Below are positions 9,740 to 20,456 of a stretch of 64,000 nucleotides of DNA, piece after piece. Source of the stretch: Acetobacteraceae bacterium (GTDB taxonomy: Bacteria > Pseudomonadota > Alphaproteobacteria > Acetobacterales > Acetobacteraceae); contig SHWL01000003.1 of the NCBI GenBank assembly GCA_009693865.1, positions 20,657 through 84,656 on the forward strand, read 5' to 3'. The notes beneath the pieces are model-generated. The model worked only from the letters and a program-made list of their open reading frames with translations. It was not told the DNA's origin and made no database searches. A program made the translations under genes and the position numbers. Positions within the stretch are counted from its first letter, which is position 1; the number at the start of each line of letters is the position of its first letter.

Positions 9740-10088
9740 CGCTTCGTCTTACAGCGGCCGCGGAGGATGACCTCGCCGAAATCTGGGCTTACATCGCCTC
9801 CGAAGCGTCCGAGGAGGTAGCGTCCCGGTTTATCATGGCGATCGAAGCGGCGCTCGAACCTGTAAGGTATTTTCCGTTCGCGGCGCCGGGTCGGGAGGCG
9901 TTCGGGCCGGGATTGCGGGTTGCGTTTCATGGGTCGTACGCGATTTACTACCGGCCCTTGAGGATACGATCGTTATCGTCCGCGTGTTGCATGGTGCTCG
10001 GGATGCGGCGGCAATTGCCAGACGCAGGGGTTTTCGGTGTGATACAGGGTGTTACCGCCGGTGTCAGGAGGCTTCCAACCTGTTTTGA
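9721..10088 (+). pseudogene. parE: ParE-family toxin, decayed
   Basis: Translation gives 'VISRPLALRLTAAAEDDLAEIWAYIASEAS..PVRYFPFAAPGREAFGPGLRVAFHGSYAIYYRPL' then, after a shift at about 9955-9960, 'EDTIVIVRVLHGARDAAAI'; no ATG/GTG/TTG between the upstream in-frame stop and the conserved N-terminus. Confidence 0.75.
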
Positions 10089-10107
10089 CGCCGACCCCAC
10101 GTGATCA

Positions 10108-10857
10108 TTACCCCGCCGTCCACCCCCCATCGATCACCAGGCTCTGCCCGGTCATGTAAGCCGACGCATCCGACGCCAGGAACACCACGCCGCCGGCCAT
10201 GTCGTCCGGCCCGGCGAAGCGGCCCATCGGGGTGCGGGCCTTCAGGCGTTGGCCGTGCACATCGTGCTCCAGCAGACCATGCGTCAGATCGGTATCGACC
10301 CACCCGGGCGCCAGCGTGTTGACCCGCACGCCTTTGGAAGCCCAATCCAGTGCCAGGGCTTTCGTCAGCATCTCGACGCCGCCCTTGGACGCGCAGTACG
10401 GCACCGAGCGTAACAACCCAGTGTGTCCCGCGACCGAACTGACATTGATAACCGAACCGCCTTGAGTCATCGCGCCACCGATATATTTGCAGCACAGGAA
10501 CACGCCGGTCAGATTAACGTCGATGATCTCTTGCCATTCAGTCAGGCTCGTACGCTCGATCCCCTTGAAGATCGCGTTGACGCCCGCGTTGTTCACGAGA
10601 ACGTCGATCTTACCAAAATGCGCCAGCACCGCGTCGCGCAGCGCGATGACATCCGCTTCCTTCGACACGTCGGCGGTCTGAATGAAGGCGCGCTCGCCGA
10701 ACGATTCCGCCGCCTCCTCCAGTGTCGTCCGGGTGCGGCCGGTCAGCACGACAAGGGCGCCATTCCGAGCCAGCCCCTCGGCCATGCCGCGGCCAATGCC
10801 CCGGCCCGCGCCGGTGACGACGCAGACCTTGCCGGTCAGATCGAAATCGCCACTCAC
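10108..10857 (-). CDS. SDR-family oxidoreductase
   Basis: 'GKVCVVTGAGRGIGRGMAEGLA', 'LVNNAGVNAIF', 'YCASKGGVEMLTKALALDWASKGVRVN'; GTG start overlaps ACAD stop. Confidence 0.92.
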   Translation of the reverse strand: MSGDFDLTGKVCVVTGAGRGIGRGMAEGLARNGALVVLTGRTRTTLEEAAESFGERAFIQTADVSKEADVIALRDAVLAHFGKIDVLVNNAGVNAIFKGIERTSLTEWQEIIDVNLTGVFLCCKYIGGAMTQGGSVINVSSVAGHTGLLRSVPYCASKGGVEMLTKALALDWASKGVRVNTLAPGWVDTDLTHGLLEHDVHGQRLKARTPMGRFAGPDDMAGGVVFLASDASAYMTGQSLVIDGGWTAG

Positions 10858-12023
10858 CAGTTTGCCCCATCGCGATTGATTTTCTGCGCGAGGCTCCAGC
10901 GATGCACCTCGGACGGGCCATCGTAAATCCGAAAACCGCGGACTTCGTTGAAGATGCGCGCGACCAAAGTTTCGCCGGTGACGCCCTGCCCGCCCAACAC
11001 CTGCACACAACGATCGACCACACGCCAGATAGCCTCGGAGCAAAACACCTTCGCCATCGAGGACTCGGTCCCTCCCCGCGCTCCCTGATCCAGCAACCAC
11101 GCGGTATGCCAGATCGCCAGCCGGCTCATGCGAATATCGATCTCGTTGTCGGCGAGCTGGAACCCCACGCCTTCATGATCGATCAATTTGCGCCCGAAGA
11201 CCTCACGGCGGCGCGCGTAGCCGGTCGCTATGTCGTGCGCCCGCCGCGCGGTGCCCAGCCAGCGCATGCAGTGCGTCAGCCGCGCGGGCGCCAGGCGAAC
11301 CTGCGCGTAACGAAATCCTTTGCCGGGCTCGCCCAGAATATCTGAGGCCGGCACGCGCAGATTATTGAACCGCACCACCGCGTGACCGCCAGAGAATGCG
11401 CTGTCCAGACTGTCCATCGCGCGCACGATCTCGATGCCCGGCTGGTCCATGTCGGCCAGAAACATCGTGGCGTGACCATCGTCGTCCTTCGCCATGATAA
11501 TCGCGAAGGCCGCGCCATCGGCGCCGGTAATAAACCACTTATCGCCATCGATCACGTAATGATTGCCATCTTTCCGTGCCGTCGTGGTCATCGCCGCCGG
11601 ATCTGACCCGGCCCCCGGCGCGGGCTCCGTCATGCAAAAACACGACCGTGTCGCGCCGGAAGCCAGCGGCCGCAACCAGCGTTCCTTTTGCTCTTGATTC
11701 GCCACGGCTTCCATCAGATGCATGTTGCCCTCGTCGGGCGCGAAGATATGCATCGCGACGGGACCAAGCAGCGAGTACCCCGCTTCCTCGAACACGATCG
11801 CCTTGGCGACATGGTTCAAGCCAAGCCCGCCCCACTCGGTGCCGACATGCGGCGCGACAAACCCCGCCTCGCGTCCAAGCGCGACGAGTTCGCGCCGAAA
11901 CTCTTCAGTCGGGCCATGATGGGTCTGGCGTTTGTCGCCTTCCAGCGGAATGATCCGGTCCCGGATAAAAGCGCGGGTGCGTTGTTGCAGGTCCAGCAAC
12001 TCGGGCGAGAGCGAAAAATCCAT
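10854..12023 (-). CDS. Acyl-CoA dehydrogenase family protein
   Basis: 'RSCFCMTEPAPGAGSDPAAMTTTA', 'CVQVLGGQGVTGETLVARIFNEVRGFRIYDGPSEVHR'. Confidence 0.94.
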   Translation of the reverse strand: MDFSLSPELLDLQQRTRAFIRDRIIPLEGDKRQTHHGPTEEFRRELVALGREAGFVAPHVGTEWGGLGLNHVAKAIVFEEAGYSLLGPVAMHIFAPDEGNMHLMEAVANQEQKERWLRPLASGATRSCFCMTEPAPGAGSDPAAMTTTARKDGNHYVIDGDKWFITGADGAAFAIIMAKDDDGHATMFLADMDQPGIEIVRAMDSLDSAFSGGHAVVRFNNLRVPASDILGEPGKGFRYAQVRLAPARLTHCMRWLGTARRAHDIATGYARRREVFGRKLIDHEGVGFQLADNEIDIRMSRLAIWHTAWLLDQGARGGTESSMAKVFCSEAIWRVVDRCVQVLGGQGVTGETLVARIFNEVRGFRIYDGPSEVHRWSLAQKINRDGANW

Positions 12024-13085
12024 CAGAACGCGCGTCCTTGGGCGATTTCGTGGGTGAATTCCAGAATGCCGGTGCCGATGGCGGTCAACGGCGCGTAGCG
12101 TGGCTCAGTCGTGGCGCCGCTACGGTAGCGGAAGCCGAGTTGCAGGAAAATCACCGATAGTTTGTACATGGTGATCACGCGATGAAACAAAATGTTGGAC
12201 ACATCGCGGCCGGTGATTTTCGCGTAGGCGGCGACTGCCTCCCGACGGGGGCACAGACCAACCTCGACGGCGGGCATTTGTTTCATGTCATGCATGGCCC
12301 ATGGATCGGTGGGGTGAATCCAGTAGGACAGGAGGGTGCAGAAATCGAACAGAGGATCGCCGCGCGTGCCTTGATCCCAGTCCACAACGCCGACCGGCGA
12401 CAGGTCCTCGGGGTTCAAAATTATATTGTTGAGTTTGAAATCATTGTGCAGCAAACTGGGCGGCCCCTCCGGCACGATGTTCTTTTCCAGCCACGCACCG
12501 ATATCCTTGTGCAAAGCATCGGTGCCGTCCTCCTTCGCGGACCAGCCGCGTTTGGTCCAACCCGACACGGCACGGGCGAGAAATCCCTCGGGGCGGCCCA
12601 GATCGTCAAGGCCAATCGCCTTCGTATCGACCGCATGAATCGCGGCAATCGTTTCCAGCAATACCCCAGACACTCGCTCCCCAAACCCTGGGCGGGCGGC
12701 GAGATCGGGTGGAACCGTCTCGCGGATCACCAAACCAGGCCGGTATTCCAGGATCTGAAACCGCTGCCCGCAGACGGATACATCGTCGCACAGATGAAAG
12801 CTTCTCGGCACGAAGGGCAACGCGTCCGGCAGACGCGACAGGATGCGGTGCTCGCGCGCCATGTCGTAGGCGCCAACGGGTAACTCCCCCATCGGCGGGC
12901 GCCGCAGGACCGCGGGTTTGCCGTCCAGATAAATCAGGTAATTCAGGTTCGCGAGCCCGCCCGCGAATTGGCGCGGCGGCGGGTCGCGATCAAATCGAAG
13001 GCCATGGCGCGCGAGATAAGTACGCACGGACGGCCAGTCCAACTGAACGCTTTCTTCCGGTCCCCTCAAATCGCCTTCCGGCACG
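12023..13085 (-). CDS. Phosphotransferase family protein (APH/ACAD10-11-type)
   Basis: 'LHNDFKLNNIILNPEDLSPVGVVDWDQGTRGDPLFDF' Brenner-type motif; start approximate (track ORF extends upstream). Confidence 0.85.
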
Positions 13086-13207
13086 CGTCCTCCTATCGGC
13101 TTGCGGGCGGTCCTGGTAGAACGCCATACTGATACAGGAGGAACGCCACGACGCAACCGGACGCCGGCCGGTGGCGCTTCCCTGGCGAATGACGGGAGGA
13201 CGCGGCC

Positions 13208-14896
13208 ATGACGGAGACCCTGAGCTACGCCCACGGCGTGGCCGACGTGCCGCTGATCGGCGAGACGATCGGCGTGCATTTCGATCGCACGGTCGCGCGA
13301 TGGGGTAACGAGCCCGGTCTGGTCTCCCGCCAGCAGGGTATCGCCTGGACCTGGCGGGAACTGGCGGAGAAAGTCGATGCTTTCGCCGCGGGCCTGGTCG
13401 CGCTTGGCCTCACGCCCGGGGATCGCGTGGGCATTTGGTCACCCAACAACGCGGAATGGATCATCGCGCAATACGCCACCGCGAAAGCAGGCCTGATCCT
13501 GGTCAATATCAACCCCGCCTATCGCCTGTCCGAGTTAGAATACGCGCTGAACAAAGTCGGCTGCCGCGCGTTGATCGCAGCGACACGGTTCAAGACCAGC
13601 GATTATATCGGGATGATCAATACACTGGCACCCGAACTGGCGCTCTCGCGACCCGGCCATTTGGAGTCTTCAAAATTGCCGTCGTTGCGCGCGGTGATCC
13701 AGATCGGTGAGGCAGCGCCCGGAACGATTCCATTTGACAGCGTTGCCAAAATGGGCAGCGCGGTGGAACGAATGACGTTGGGGGCCCTCGCCGGCACGCT
13801 GCAATTCGACGATGCCATCAATATTCAGTTTACCTCCGGCACGACCGGGCTGCCGAAAGGCGCCACGCTGACGCATCACGGGATCCTGAACAACGGATAC
13901 TTCATTGGCCGGATCATGCGTTACACCCATCGCGACAAGGTCTGCATCCCGGTGCCGATGTATCATTGTTTCGGCATGGTGATCGGGAGCCTCGCCTGCC
14001 TGACCAGCGGCGCCACGATCGTGCTACCAGGGGAGGGCTTCGATCCGCTGGCCACGCTGGAAACGATCGCCGAGGCGCGGTGCACTTCGTTGTACGGCGT
14101 CCCCACGATGTTCATCGCCGAGTTGGACCATCCCGACTTCAAAAAATTCGACCTGAGCAGCCTTCGAACCGGCATGATGGCAGGCGCTCCCTGCCCCATC
14201 GAGGTCATGCGCCGCTGCATCGCCGATATGCATCTGACCGAACTGACCATCGGTTACGGCATGACCGAAACCAGCCCGGTCAGCACGCAAACCCTGATCG
14301 GCGATACGCTCGAGCATCAGACCGGAACGGTCGGAAAAGTTCACCCGCATGTCGAAGTGAAAATCGTCGACAGCGACGGCCTTATCGTTCCCGCCGGCAC
14401 CAAGGGCGAGTTCTGCACCCGCGGTTATTCCGTCATGCTTGGCTACTGGGCTGACGAGGAACGGACCGCCGACTCGATCGATAAAGCGGGATGGATGCAT
14501 ACCGGCGATCTGGCGACGATGGACGCCGACGGATATTGCAACATCGTGGGCCGGATCAAAGACATGGTGATCCGCGGCGGCGAGAACATCTATCCGCGCG
14601 AAATCGAGGAATTCCTCTACCGCCATCCCGCGATCCAGGACGTCCAGGTTTTCGGCGTGCCCGATAAAAGATATGGCGAAGAACTATGCGCATGGATCAA
14701 AATCCGCGACGGCGCGACGCTGTCCGCGGACGACGTGAAGGCGTTCTGCAAGGACCAGATCGCGCACTACAAAGTACCGCGCCACATCCGGTTCGTGAAC
14801 GAATTCCCGATGACCGTGACCGGTAAAATGCAAAAGTTCATCATGCGGGAGAAGATGCTCGAGGACCTCGGTGTGGCCGAAATCGTGACCGCATGA
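13208..14896 (+). CDS. Acyl-CoA synthetase (AMP-binding)
   Basis: '[18 protein letters not shown]', '[11 protein letters not shown]', '[12 protein letters not shown]', 'VTGKMQKF'. Confidence 0.94.
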   Translation: MTETLSYAHGVADVPLIGETIGVHFDRTVARWGNEPGLVSRQQGIAWTWRELAEKVDAFAAGLVALGLTPGDRVGIWSPNNAEWIIAQYATAKAGLILVNINPAYRLSELEYALNKVGCRALIAATRFKTSDYIGMINTLAPELALSRPGHLESSKLPSLRAVIQIGEAAPGTIPFDSVAKMGSAVERMTLGALAGTLQFDDAINIQFTSGTTGLPKGATLTHHGILNNGYFIGRIMRYTHRDKVCIPVPMYHCFGMVIGSLACLTSGATIVLPGEGFDPLATLETIAEARCTSLYGVPTMFIAELDHPDFKKFDLSSLRTGMMAGAPCPIEVMRRCIADMHLTELTIGYGMTETSPVSTQTLIGDTLEHQTGTVGKVHPHVEVKIVDSDGLIVPAGTKGEFCTRGYSVMLGYWADEERTADSIDKAGWMHTGDLATMDADGYCNIVGRIKDMVIRGGENIYPREIEEFLYRHPAIQDVQVFGVPDKRYGEELCAWIKIRDGATLSADDVKAFCKDQIAHYKVPRHIRFVNEFPMTVTGKMQKFIMREKMLEDLGVAEIVTA

Positions 14897-16503
14897 GCGA
14901 ATTCGATTACATCGTGAGCGGCGCGGGCTCAGCCGGTTGTGCCGTCGCCGCGCGGCTGTCGGAATCCGGCCGTCATCGCGTTTTGCTGCTGGAAGCGGGC
15001 GTTCGCGACAGCAACCCCTGGATCCATATCCCGATCGGCTACACGAAACTCTACGCCAATCCGCGCATGAACTGGATGTTCGACAGCGCGCCGGAAGCGA
15101 ACCTGAACAACCGCACGCTTTATTTGCCGCGCGGGAAAATGCTGGGCGGCACGAGTTCCTTGAACGGAATGGTGTACATGCGCGGCACGCCCGCCGATTA
15201 CGATTTATGGCGCCAGCGCGGGTGCGAGGGTTGGGACTGGGATTCCGTGCTTCCCTTCTTCCGCAAGGCCGAGGACAACGAACGCGGCGCCGACGAATTC
15301 CACGGCAGCGGCGGGCCATTGCGCGTGTCCGATCCACCGAAAATCTGGCCGCTTGGCAAGGCGATGGTCGAAGCCTCGAAGCAGGCGGGCATTCCCTTCA
15401 ATCCGGACTTCAATGGCGCGCGCCAGGAAGGCTGCGGGTATTATCAGACGACAACGAATAAGCGGCTGCGTTGGAGTTCGGCGTCAGCCTATCTTAAAAC
15501 CGCCCGGAAACGCCCCAATCTGACCATCGTCACCGAAGCCCAGGCAACGCGTGTGCTGATTGAGAACGGCCGCGCCGTGGGTGTCGAATACCGTACGCCC
15601 CGCGGCCTCGAAACCGCGCGCGCGAACGGCGAGGTCATCGTGTCAGGTGGCACGTATGGCTCGCCGCATTTGTTGCAACTCTCGGGGCTCGGACCCGCGG
15701 CGCTGCTTCAGGGGCTCGGTATTCCGGTGGTGCGCGACATGCCTGGCGTGGGCGATCATCTGCACGATCATTTCAACATCTATGCGACCTACCGGTTGAC
15801 GCGGCATGTCAGTCTTAACGATCTCGCATCCAGTTTGCCGCGGCGGTTGCTGGCGGGCGCGCAATATTTGTTCACCCGCGGCGGCTACATGGCGACCACC
15901 GGACTGTTCGCCGGCGCGTTCCTGCGCAGCGATCCGGCGTTGGAACGGCCTGACATTCAGATCAACATGTCGGCATGGAGCACGGCCGAGCGGACCAGCA
16001 AAGGGATCAATCCGCACCCTTTTCCAGGCATGACACTCAGTCCGGTCCACCTGAGGCCGGAGGGCCGTGGTTCGGTGCGCGTCAAAAGTCCCGATCCCAC
16101 CGTTCAACCGGACATAAGGTTCAACTTCCTCAAATCCGACTACGACATGCGCGCGCTGTTGTACGGCGTCAGGATGTGCCGGACGATCGCGGCGCAACCG
16201 GCTCTCGCGCCTTTCGTGGCCGAGGAAATCCTGCCAGGGGCCGCTGCTCAGTCCGATGCCGATCTGGAACAGGTCGTGCGTCAGCGCGGCGTCTCGAACA
16301 ACCATCCGGTCGGCACCTGCCGCATGGGCACAAACCCGGGAGACGTGGTCGATCCGCAGTTGCGGGTCTATGGTGTGGAGAGGCTACGGGTCGCCGACGC
16401 GTCGATCATGCCGTCCATCATCGGCGGCAACACCAACGCGCCGGCCATCATGATCGGGGAAAAAGCCGCCGCGATGATCCTCGCCGACGCGCCCACCCCA
16501 TAA
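14893..16503 (+). CDS. GMC-family oxidoreductase (choline dehydrogenase-like)
   Basis: '[22 protein letters not shown]', '[21 protein letters not shown]', 'HPVGTCRMG'. Confidence 0.94.
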   Translation: MSEFDYIVSGAGSAGCAVAARLSESGRHRVLLLEAGVRDSNPWIHIPIGYTKLYANPRMNWMFDSAPEANLNNRTLYLPRGKMLGGTSSLNGMVYMRGTPADYDLWRQRGCEGWDWDSVLPFFRKAEDNERGADEFHGSGGPLRVSDPPKIWPLGKAMVEASKQAGIPFNPDFNGARQEGCGYYQTTTNKRLRWSSASAYLKTARKRPNLTIVTEAQATRVLIENGRAVGVEYRTPRGLETARANGEVIVSGGTYGSPHLLQLSGLGPAALLQGLGIPVVRDMPGVGDHLHDHFNIYATYRLTRHVSLNDLASSLPRRLLAGAQYLFTRGGYMATTGLFAGAFLRSDPALERPDIQINMSAWSTAERTSKGINPHPFPGMTLSPVHLRPEGRGSVRVKSPDPTVQPDIRFNFLKSDYDMRALLYGVRMCRTIAAQPALAPFVAEEILPGAAAQSDADLEQVVRQRGVSNNHPVGTCRMGTNPGDVVDPQLRVYGVERLRVADASIMPSIIGGNTNAPAIMIGEKAAAMILADAPTP

Positions 16504-16518
16504 CCCTGGAGGAAACCC

Positions 16519-17304
16519 ATGCGCTGGGCTCGTTTCGATAACAAAGGCACACCCACCTACGGCGTCGTCGAAGGCGATACCATCATCCCCGTGCGCGGCT
16601 CGCCGTTCGAGGCATGGGATCGCACCAGCGAGAAGCTGAAGGTGACCGACGTGAAGCTGCTGCTGCCGGTCGTGCCTCCGACCTTTTACGCCGCTGGGCT
16701 CAACTACGCGCTGCATGTGAAAGAGGCCGCCGAAAAGCTGGGTTTGCCGGTCAGCCTGCCGACGCACCCGGACATTGGCTACCGCGCCAACAATGCGCTG
16801 ATCGCGCATGGGGAAAACATCGTCATCCCCGCCGACGCCACGGCAATGGTGCAATACGAAGGCGAGCTGGTCGCGGTGATCGGTCAAAAATGCAAGAACC
16901 TCACACGCGAAAACGCGTTATCCGCCGTCATGGGCTGGACCATCGGCAATGATGTATCCGAGCGTACCTGGCAGAAACAGGACCGGACTCTGTGGCGGGC
17001 GAAGAACACCGACACGTTCAAGCCGATGGGACCGTGGATCGAGACCGACGTGAAACTGGAAAGCCTCGTCACGAAAATCCGTTTGAACGGTAAGGAGTTG
17101 ATCGCGTTCAACACCAACGACATGGTGTTCGGCGTCGTCGATTATCTGGTCGCGATGACCACGTGCCTGACACTGTATCCTGGCGACGTCGTATGGATGG
17201 GCACCGAGGGTCACACCGAAAACATGAAGCACGGCGACACGATCGAGGTCGAGATTTCCGGGATTGGCACTCTATCGAATGGGGTGGTCCGGGAGGGGCA
17301 GTAA
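16519..17304 (+). CDS. Fumarylacetoacetate hydrolase family protein
   Basis: 'YAAGLNYALHVKEAA', 'YEGELVAVIGQKCKN', 'GWTIGNDVSERTWQ', 'LTLYPGDVVWMGTEG'. Confidence 0.92.
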   Translation: MRWARFDNKGTPTYGVVEGDTIIPVRGSPFEAWDRTSEKLKVTDVKLLLPVVPPTFYAAGLNYALHVKEAAEKLGLPVSLPTHPDIGYRANNALIAHGENIVIPADATAMVQYEGELVAVIGQKCKNLTRENALSAVMGWTIGNDVSERTWQKQDRTLWRAKNTDTFKPMGPWIETDVKLESLVTKIRLNGKELIAFNTNDMVFGVVDYLVAMTTCLTLYPGDVVWMGTEGHTENMKHGDTIEVEISGIGTLSNGVVREGQ

Positions 17305-17427
17305 TCGCGTGCGCTGAAACGCGCGGCATAACCAACAAGGCCGGTCGCTCCGGCGATCAGAATGGGCCGCTTCGCCACGGCTCATACCAGTGGCTCAAAG
17401 TTCTGACCGGTAGCAATTCCCTTTCCT

Positions 17428-17458
17428 CGTCATCCACGGGACGAGCCCGTGGATGACG
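17428..17458. repeat. Solo palindrome CGTCATCCACGGG-acgag-CCCGTGGATGACG
   Basis: Perfect 13-bp arms, 5-nt loop; resembles one arm of the 39.3-kb inverted repeat. Confidence 0.8.
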
Positions 17459-17492
17459 TTGAGGGGGGAGTCGAACCTTTGATCTCCTGGTA

Positions 17493-18833
17493 TCAAAGCT
17501 TCCAGCTTCCGACATCGGGGATCTCCAGGCCGAGATTTTCGCGCAAGGTCGCGCCTTTGTACTCCTTCGGTGACAGGCCCCGTCGTTGCAACTCCGGGAT
17601 GACGAACTTCACGAAATCCTCAAAGGTGCCAGGCGTATGGGTGCCGGCGATCACGTAGCCGTCGCAGGCGCCCTCAGTGAACCATTTCTCCAGCCGATCC
17701 GCGATATCCTTGCCGCTGCCGATGATTGCCTCCCGCGGGCGGCCGCGGCGAGTGATTTCCAGGAAATCGCGCACGGTCGGATTGCGGCCGGTTTTTTCCA
17801 CGACGCGGTCGCGCATGGCCTGCATGCCGGACATGCCTTCGATTTCCTCGTCGGAGAAGGCCTCGTCCATGCCCTTCTTCTTGAAGTCGTAGTTCAACGC
17901 TTCCGACAACAGAGACAGGCCATCGACCTCCTTATACAGCGAGTCGATCAGCGCCCACTTGTCCTCAGCCTCAGCGCGGGTTTCCGCCACGACGGGGTAC
18001 GCGATTGTGTTAATCGTGACTTTCGAGGGATCGCGCCCCAACGCGCCAATGGAAGATTTCATCGCCGCATAATCGCGCCGCGCGGTTTCGAAATCGGGGT
18101 AACCGACGAACATGGTTTCGCCCCAGCGCGCGGCGAAGGCCTTCCCGCGCGTGCTGCCGCCGGCCTGGATGACGACCGGATGGCCCTGCGGTGAGCGAGG
18201 CACGGTGAAAGTCCCCGACGATTTCAGGAACTTTCCGCGATATTCCATGCGGTGCACCTTCTCCGGATGCGCGAACAGGCCGGATTGTTTGTCGACCACC
18301 AGCGCGTCGGCTTCCCAGCCGTCCCAACAGCCGTGGACGATCTCCATGAACTCATCGGCGCGATCGTAACGAAGATCGTGATCCATATGGACGTCGCGGC
18401 CCATGTTCTGAGCCTCCCCGTCGTTCACAGAGGTCACGACGTTCCAGGCGGCGCGGCCGCCAAGCATGTGATCGACGGTCTGAAAGCGGCGTGCGACATC
18501 GAATGGTTCGTAATAGGTCGTGGACGCGGTGGAGCCAATGCCAAGATATTTCGTGCCTAACCCCATCGCCATCAGCGTGACGACCGGGTCCATTTTCACG
18601 ACACGGACGCCATTCGCCACGACGTCCGCGGGGTTACCGCCATAAATATCCGGCATGGCGAGACGGTCGTCGAAAAAACCAATCTGGAATTTGCCTGCTT
18701 CCAGCACCTGGCCGATTTTCTGGTAGTATGCGGCGGTGGTGAAGTCGGATCGGGCATCGGGATGCCGCCACGCGCTCGCCAGCGTGGTGCAGTTCTGCGC
18801 CTGCAGAAATCCGACCAGGACCATTTCTCGCAT
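17493..18833 (-). CDS. LLM-class flavin-dependent monooxygenase (NtaA/SnaA/DszA-like)
   Basis: 446 aa, 'GGRAAWNVVTSVNDGEAQNMG', 'GHPVVIQAGGSTRGKAFAARWGETMFVG'. Confidence 0.92.
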   Translation of the reverse strand: MREMVLVGFLQAQNCTTLASAWRHPDARSDFTTAAYYQKIGQVLEAGKFQIGFFDDRLAMPDIYGGNPADVVANGVRVVKMDPVVTLMAMGLGTKYLGIGSTASTTYYEPFDVARRFQTVDHMLGGRAAWNVVTSVNDGEAQNMGRDVHMDHDLRYDRADEFMEIVHGCWDGWEADALVVDKQSGLFAHPEKVHRMEYRGKFLKSSGTFTVPRSPQGHPVVIQAGGSTRGKAFAARWGETMFVGYPDFETARRDYAAMKSSIGALGRDPSKVTINTIAYPVVAETRAEAEDKWALIDSLYKEVDGLSLLSEALNYDFKKKGMDEAFSDEEIEGMSGMQAMRDRVVEKTGRNPTVRDFLEITRRGRPREAIIGSGKDIADRLEKWFTEGACDGYVIAGTHTPGTFEDFVKFVIPELQRRGLSPKEYKGATLRENLGLEIPDVGSWKL

Positions 18834-18901
18834 GTGTTGGCTCCATCCGTCACTGCGGGGAGTCTAGGGCGAGGGGACCGCGGGTGAAAGGGGCGCCCTT
18901 T

Positions 18902-20455
18902 TCATTTCGCCGGACGAAATCCCATCGCCAGCGTCGTTTCATCCATGCGTGCGTCATAAAGGAAGGCTTTTTTGGAAGCCCAGGTGTTGATGGTGAAATA
19001 AATCGGGATGACGCCCATGTCTTCGATGGCGATTTCGGCGGCATGCGCGAACAAGCCGTTACGTTTGGTATCATCGAGTGTGCGTAAAGCCAGGCCCAGA
19101 ACGGCATCGAAGCCGGGATTGGACCAGCGGCCGCGATTGGACGGTCCCATGCCGGTCTCGGGGTTATAGGTCGCCATCAACGCAACCAGCGGCGAGGACG
19201 GATCGCCGGTGCCGACCCAGCCGGACAGGATCATGCTGAATTCCAGCTTCGTGCCGCGGCTGAACAGGATGGCCGACGGCATGGTCCGCACGTCCGTTTT
19301 GATCCCGACCCGCGCCAGCATCTGACCGACCGCCTGGGTGACCTGCGCGTCGCTGGGGTAACGGTCGTTGGATCCCGCCAGCACCACGCTGAATCCCTCG
19401 CCCCAGCCGGCCTCGTTCAACAGCGCGTGAGACTGGATGGGGTCGTAGGGCAAAGGCTTCAGGTTCGGACTGGCGCCCGCTACCGACGGCGGGAGGTATT
19501 GTCCGGCGGGGTGCGCCTGGCCGCTCAACAGGCGATCGGCCAAACCCTGACGGTTGATCGCAAGGCTGATCGCGCGGCGCACCCGGATATCCTTCAGCGG
19601 ATTGCGAGCGATTTTGTCGCCTTTGAAGTCGCTGATGCCGGGTGAGTCGTCGCGCGCGGAATCCATATGCAGATAGATGACGCGGGTCGAGTCGATCTCG
19701 TGTAGTGCCAGGCCCGGCGTCGCGAGCAGGCGGGCGCGATCGACGGCGGGCACACCTTCGATGAGATCGACATCGCCGGACAGGATCGTGGCGACGCGCG
19801 CGCCGTCATTGGCGATTGGCCGGCGGGTGACCCGTTCCCACGGTTCGGCTCCGCCCCAATACGTATCGTTACGTACTAACACTAAATAGTTGGCGGGCAC
19901 CCATTCAACGAATCGGTACGGTCCCGTGCCGATCGTGGCGGCGCCATTGTTGAAGTCGGATGTGGTTTTCCCCTCGGCCGAGCGTTTCGATACGATTGCG
20001 ATCGACCCCAGGTCCCCGGGAAGCAGCGGCGCAGGTCCTTTGGTATGAATCCGGATCGTCAGCGGATCGACAATTTCAGTTCGAGCCACGGCCTTGGTGT
20101 ATTGCAGGTAGGACGAGGGACTGTTCGGCACGTTGGGCGCGCGTGCGACGGAAAACGCGACATCCTCCGCCGAGAACGGCGAGCCGTCATGGAAGACGAC
20201 GTTCGGGCGCAGCTTGAACTCCCAGATGTCCTCGGCGACGGCCGCCCAGCTCAACGCCAGGCCCGGGGTCAGGCGCCCGCGCGCGCCGAGGCGCGTCAGG
20301 GTATCGAAGATATGGCGGTAGACAGCCGTGTTGGGCGAAAAGACATGATAATGCGGATCGATCGAACTGGCGTCAGTCCGCACCGCCATTTTCACCTCCG
20401 CCGCGCGCGCGATGAAGGGGACGAGCAGCAGCAACGCCAGCAGCAGTCGCGTCAT
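18902..20455 (-). CDS. ABC transporter substrate-binding protein, family 5 (peptide/nickel type)
   Basis: Signal peptide then 'SIDPHYHVFSPNTAVYRHIFDTLTR', 'VVFHDGSPFSAEDVAFSV', 'IGTGPYRFVEW'. Confidence 0.92.
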   Translation of the reverse strand: MTRLLLALLLLVPFIARAAEVKMAVRTDASSIDPHYHVFSPNTAVYRHIFDTLTRLGARGRLTPGLALSWAAVAEDIWEFKLRPNVVFHDGSPFSAEDVAFSVARAPNVPNSPSSYLQYTKAVARTEIVDPLTIRIHTKGPAPLLPGDLGSIAIVSKRSAEGKTTSDFNNGAATIGTGPYRFVEWVPANYLVLVRNDTYWGGAEPWERVTRRPIANDGARVATILSGDVDLIEGVPAVDRARLLATPGLALHEIDSTRVIYLHMDSARDDSPGISDFKGDKIARNPLKDIRVRRAISLAINRQGLADRLLSGQAHPAGQYLPPSVAGASPNLKPLPYDPIQSHALLNEAGWGEGFSVVLAGSNDRYPSDAQVTQAVGQMLARVGIKTDVRTMPSAILFSRGTKLEFSMILSGWVGTGDPSSPLVALMATYNPETGMGPSNRGRWSNPGFDAVLGLALRTLDDTKRNGLFAHAAEIAIEDMGVIPIYFTINTWASKKAFLYDARMDETTLAMGFRPAK

Positions 20456-20456
20456 G

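Noticed and set aside
17462-17510. tRNA-like T-arm (ggagtcgaacc) on minus strand
   Set aside because: Only the T-loop-like string is present; no acceptor/anticodon/D-arm pairing could be built, so not called as a tRNA
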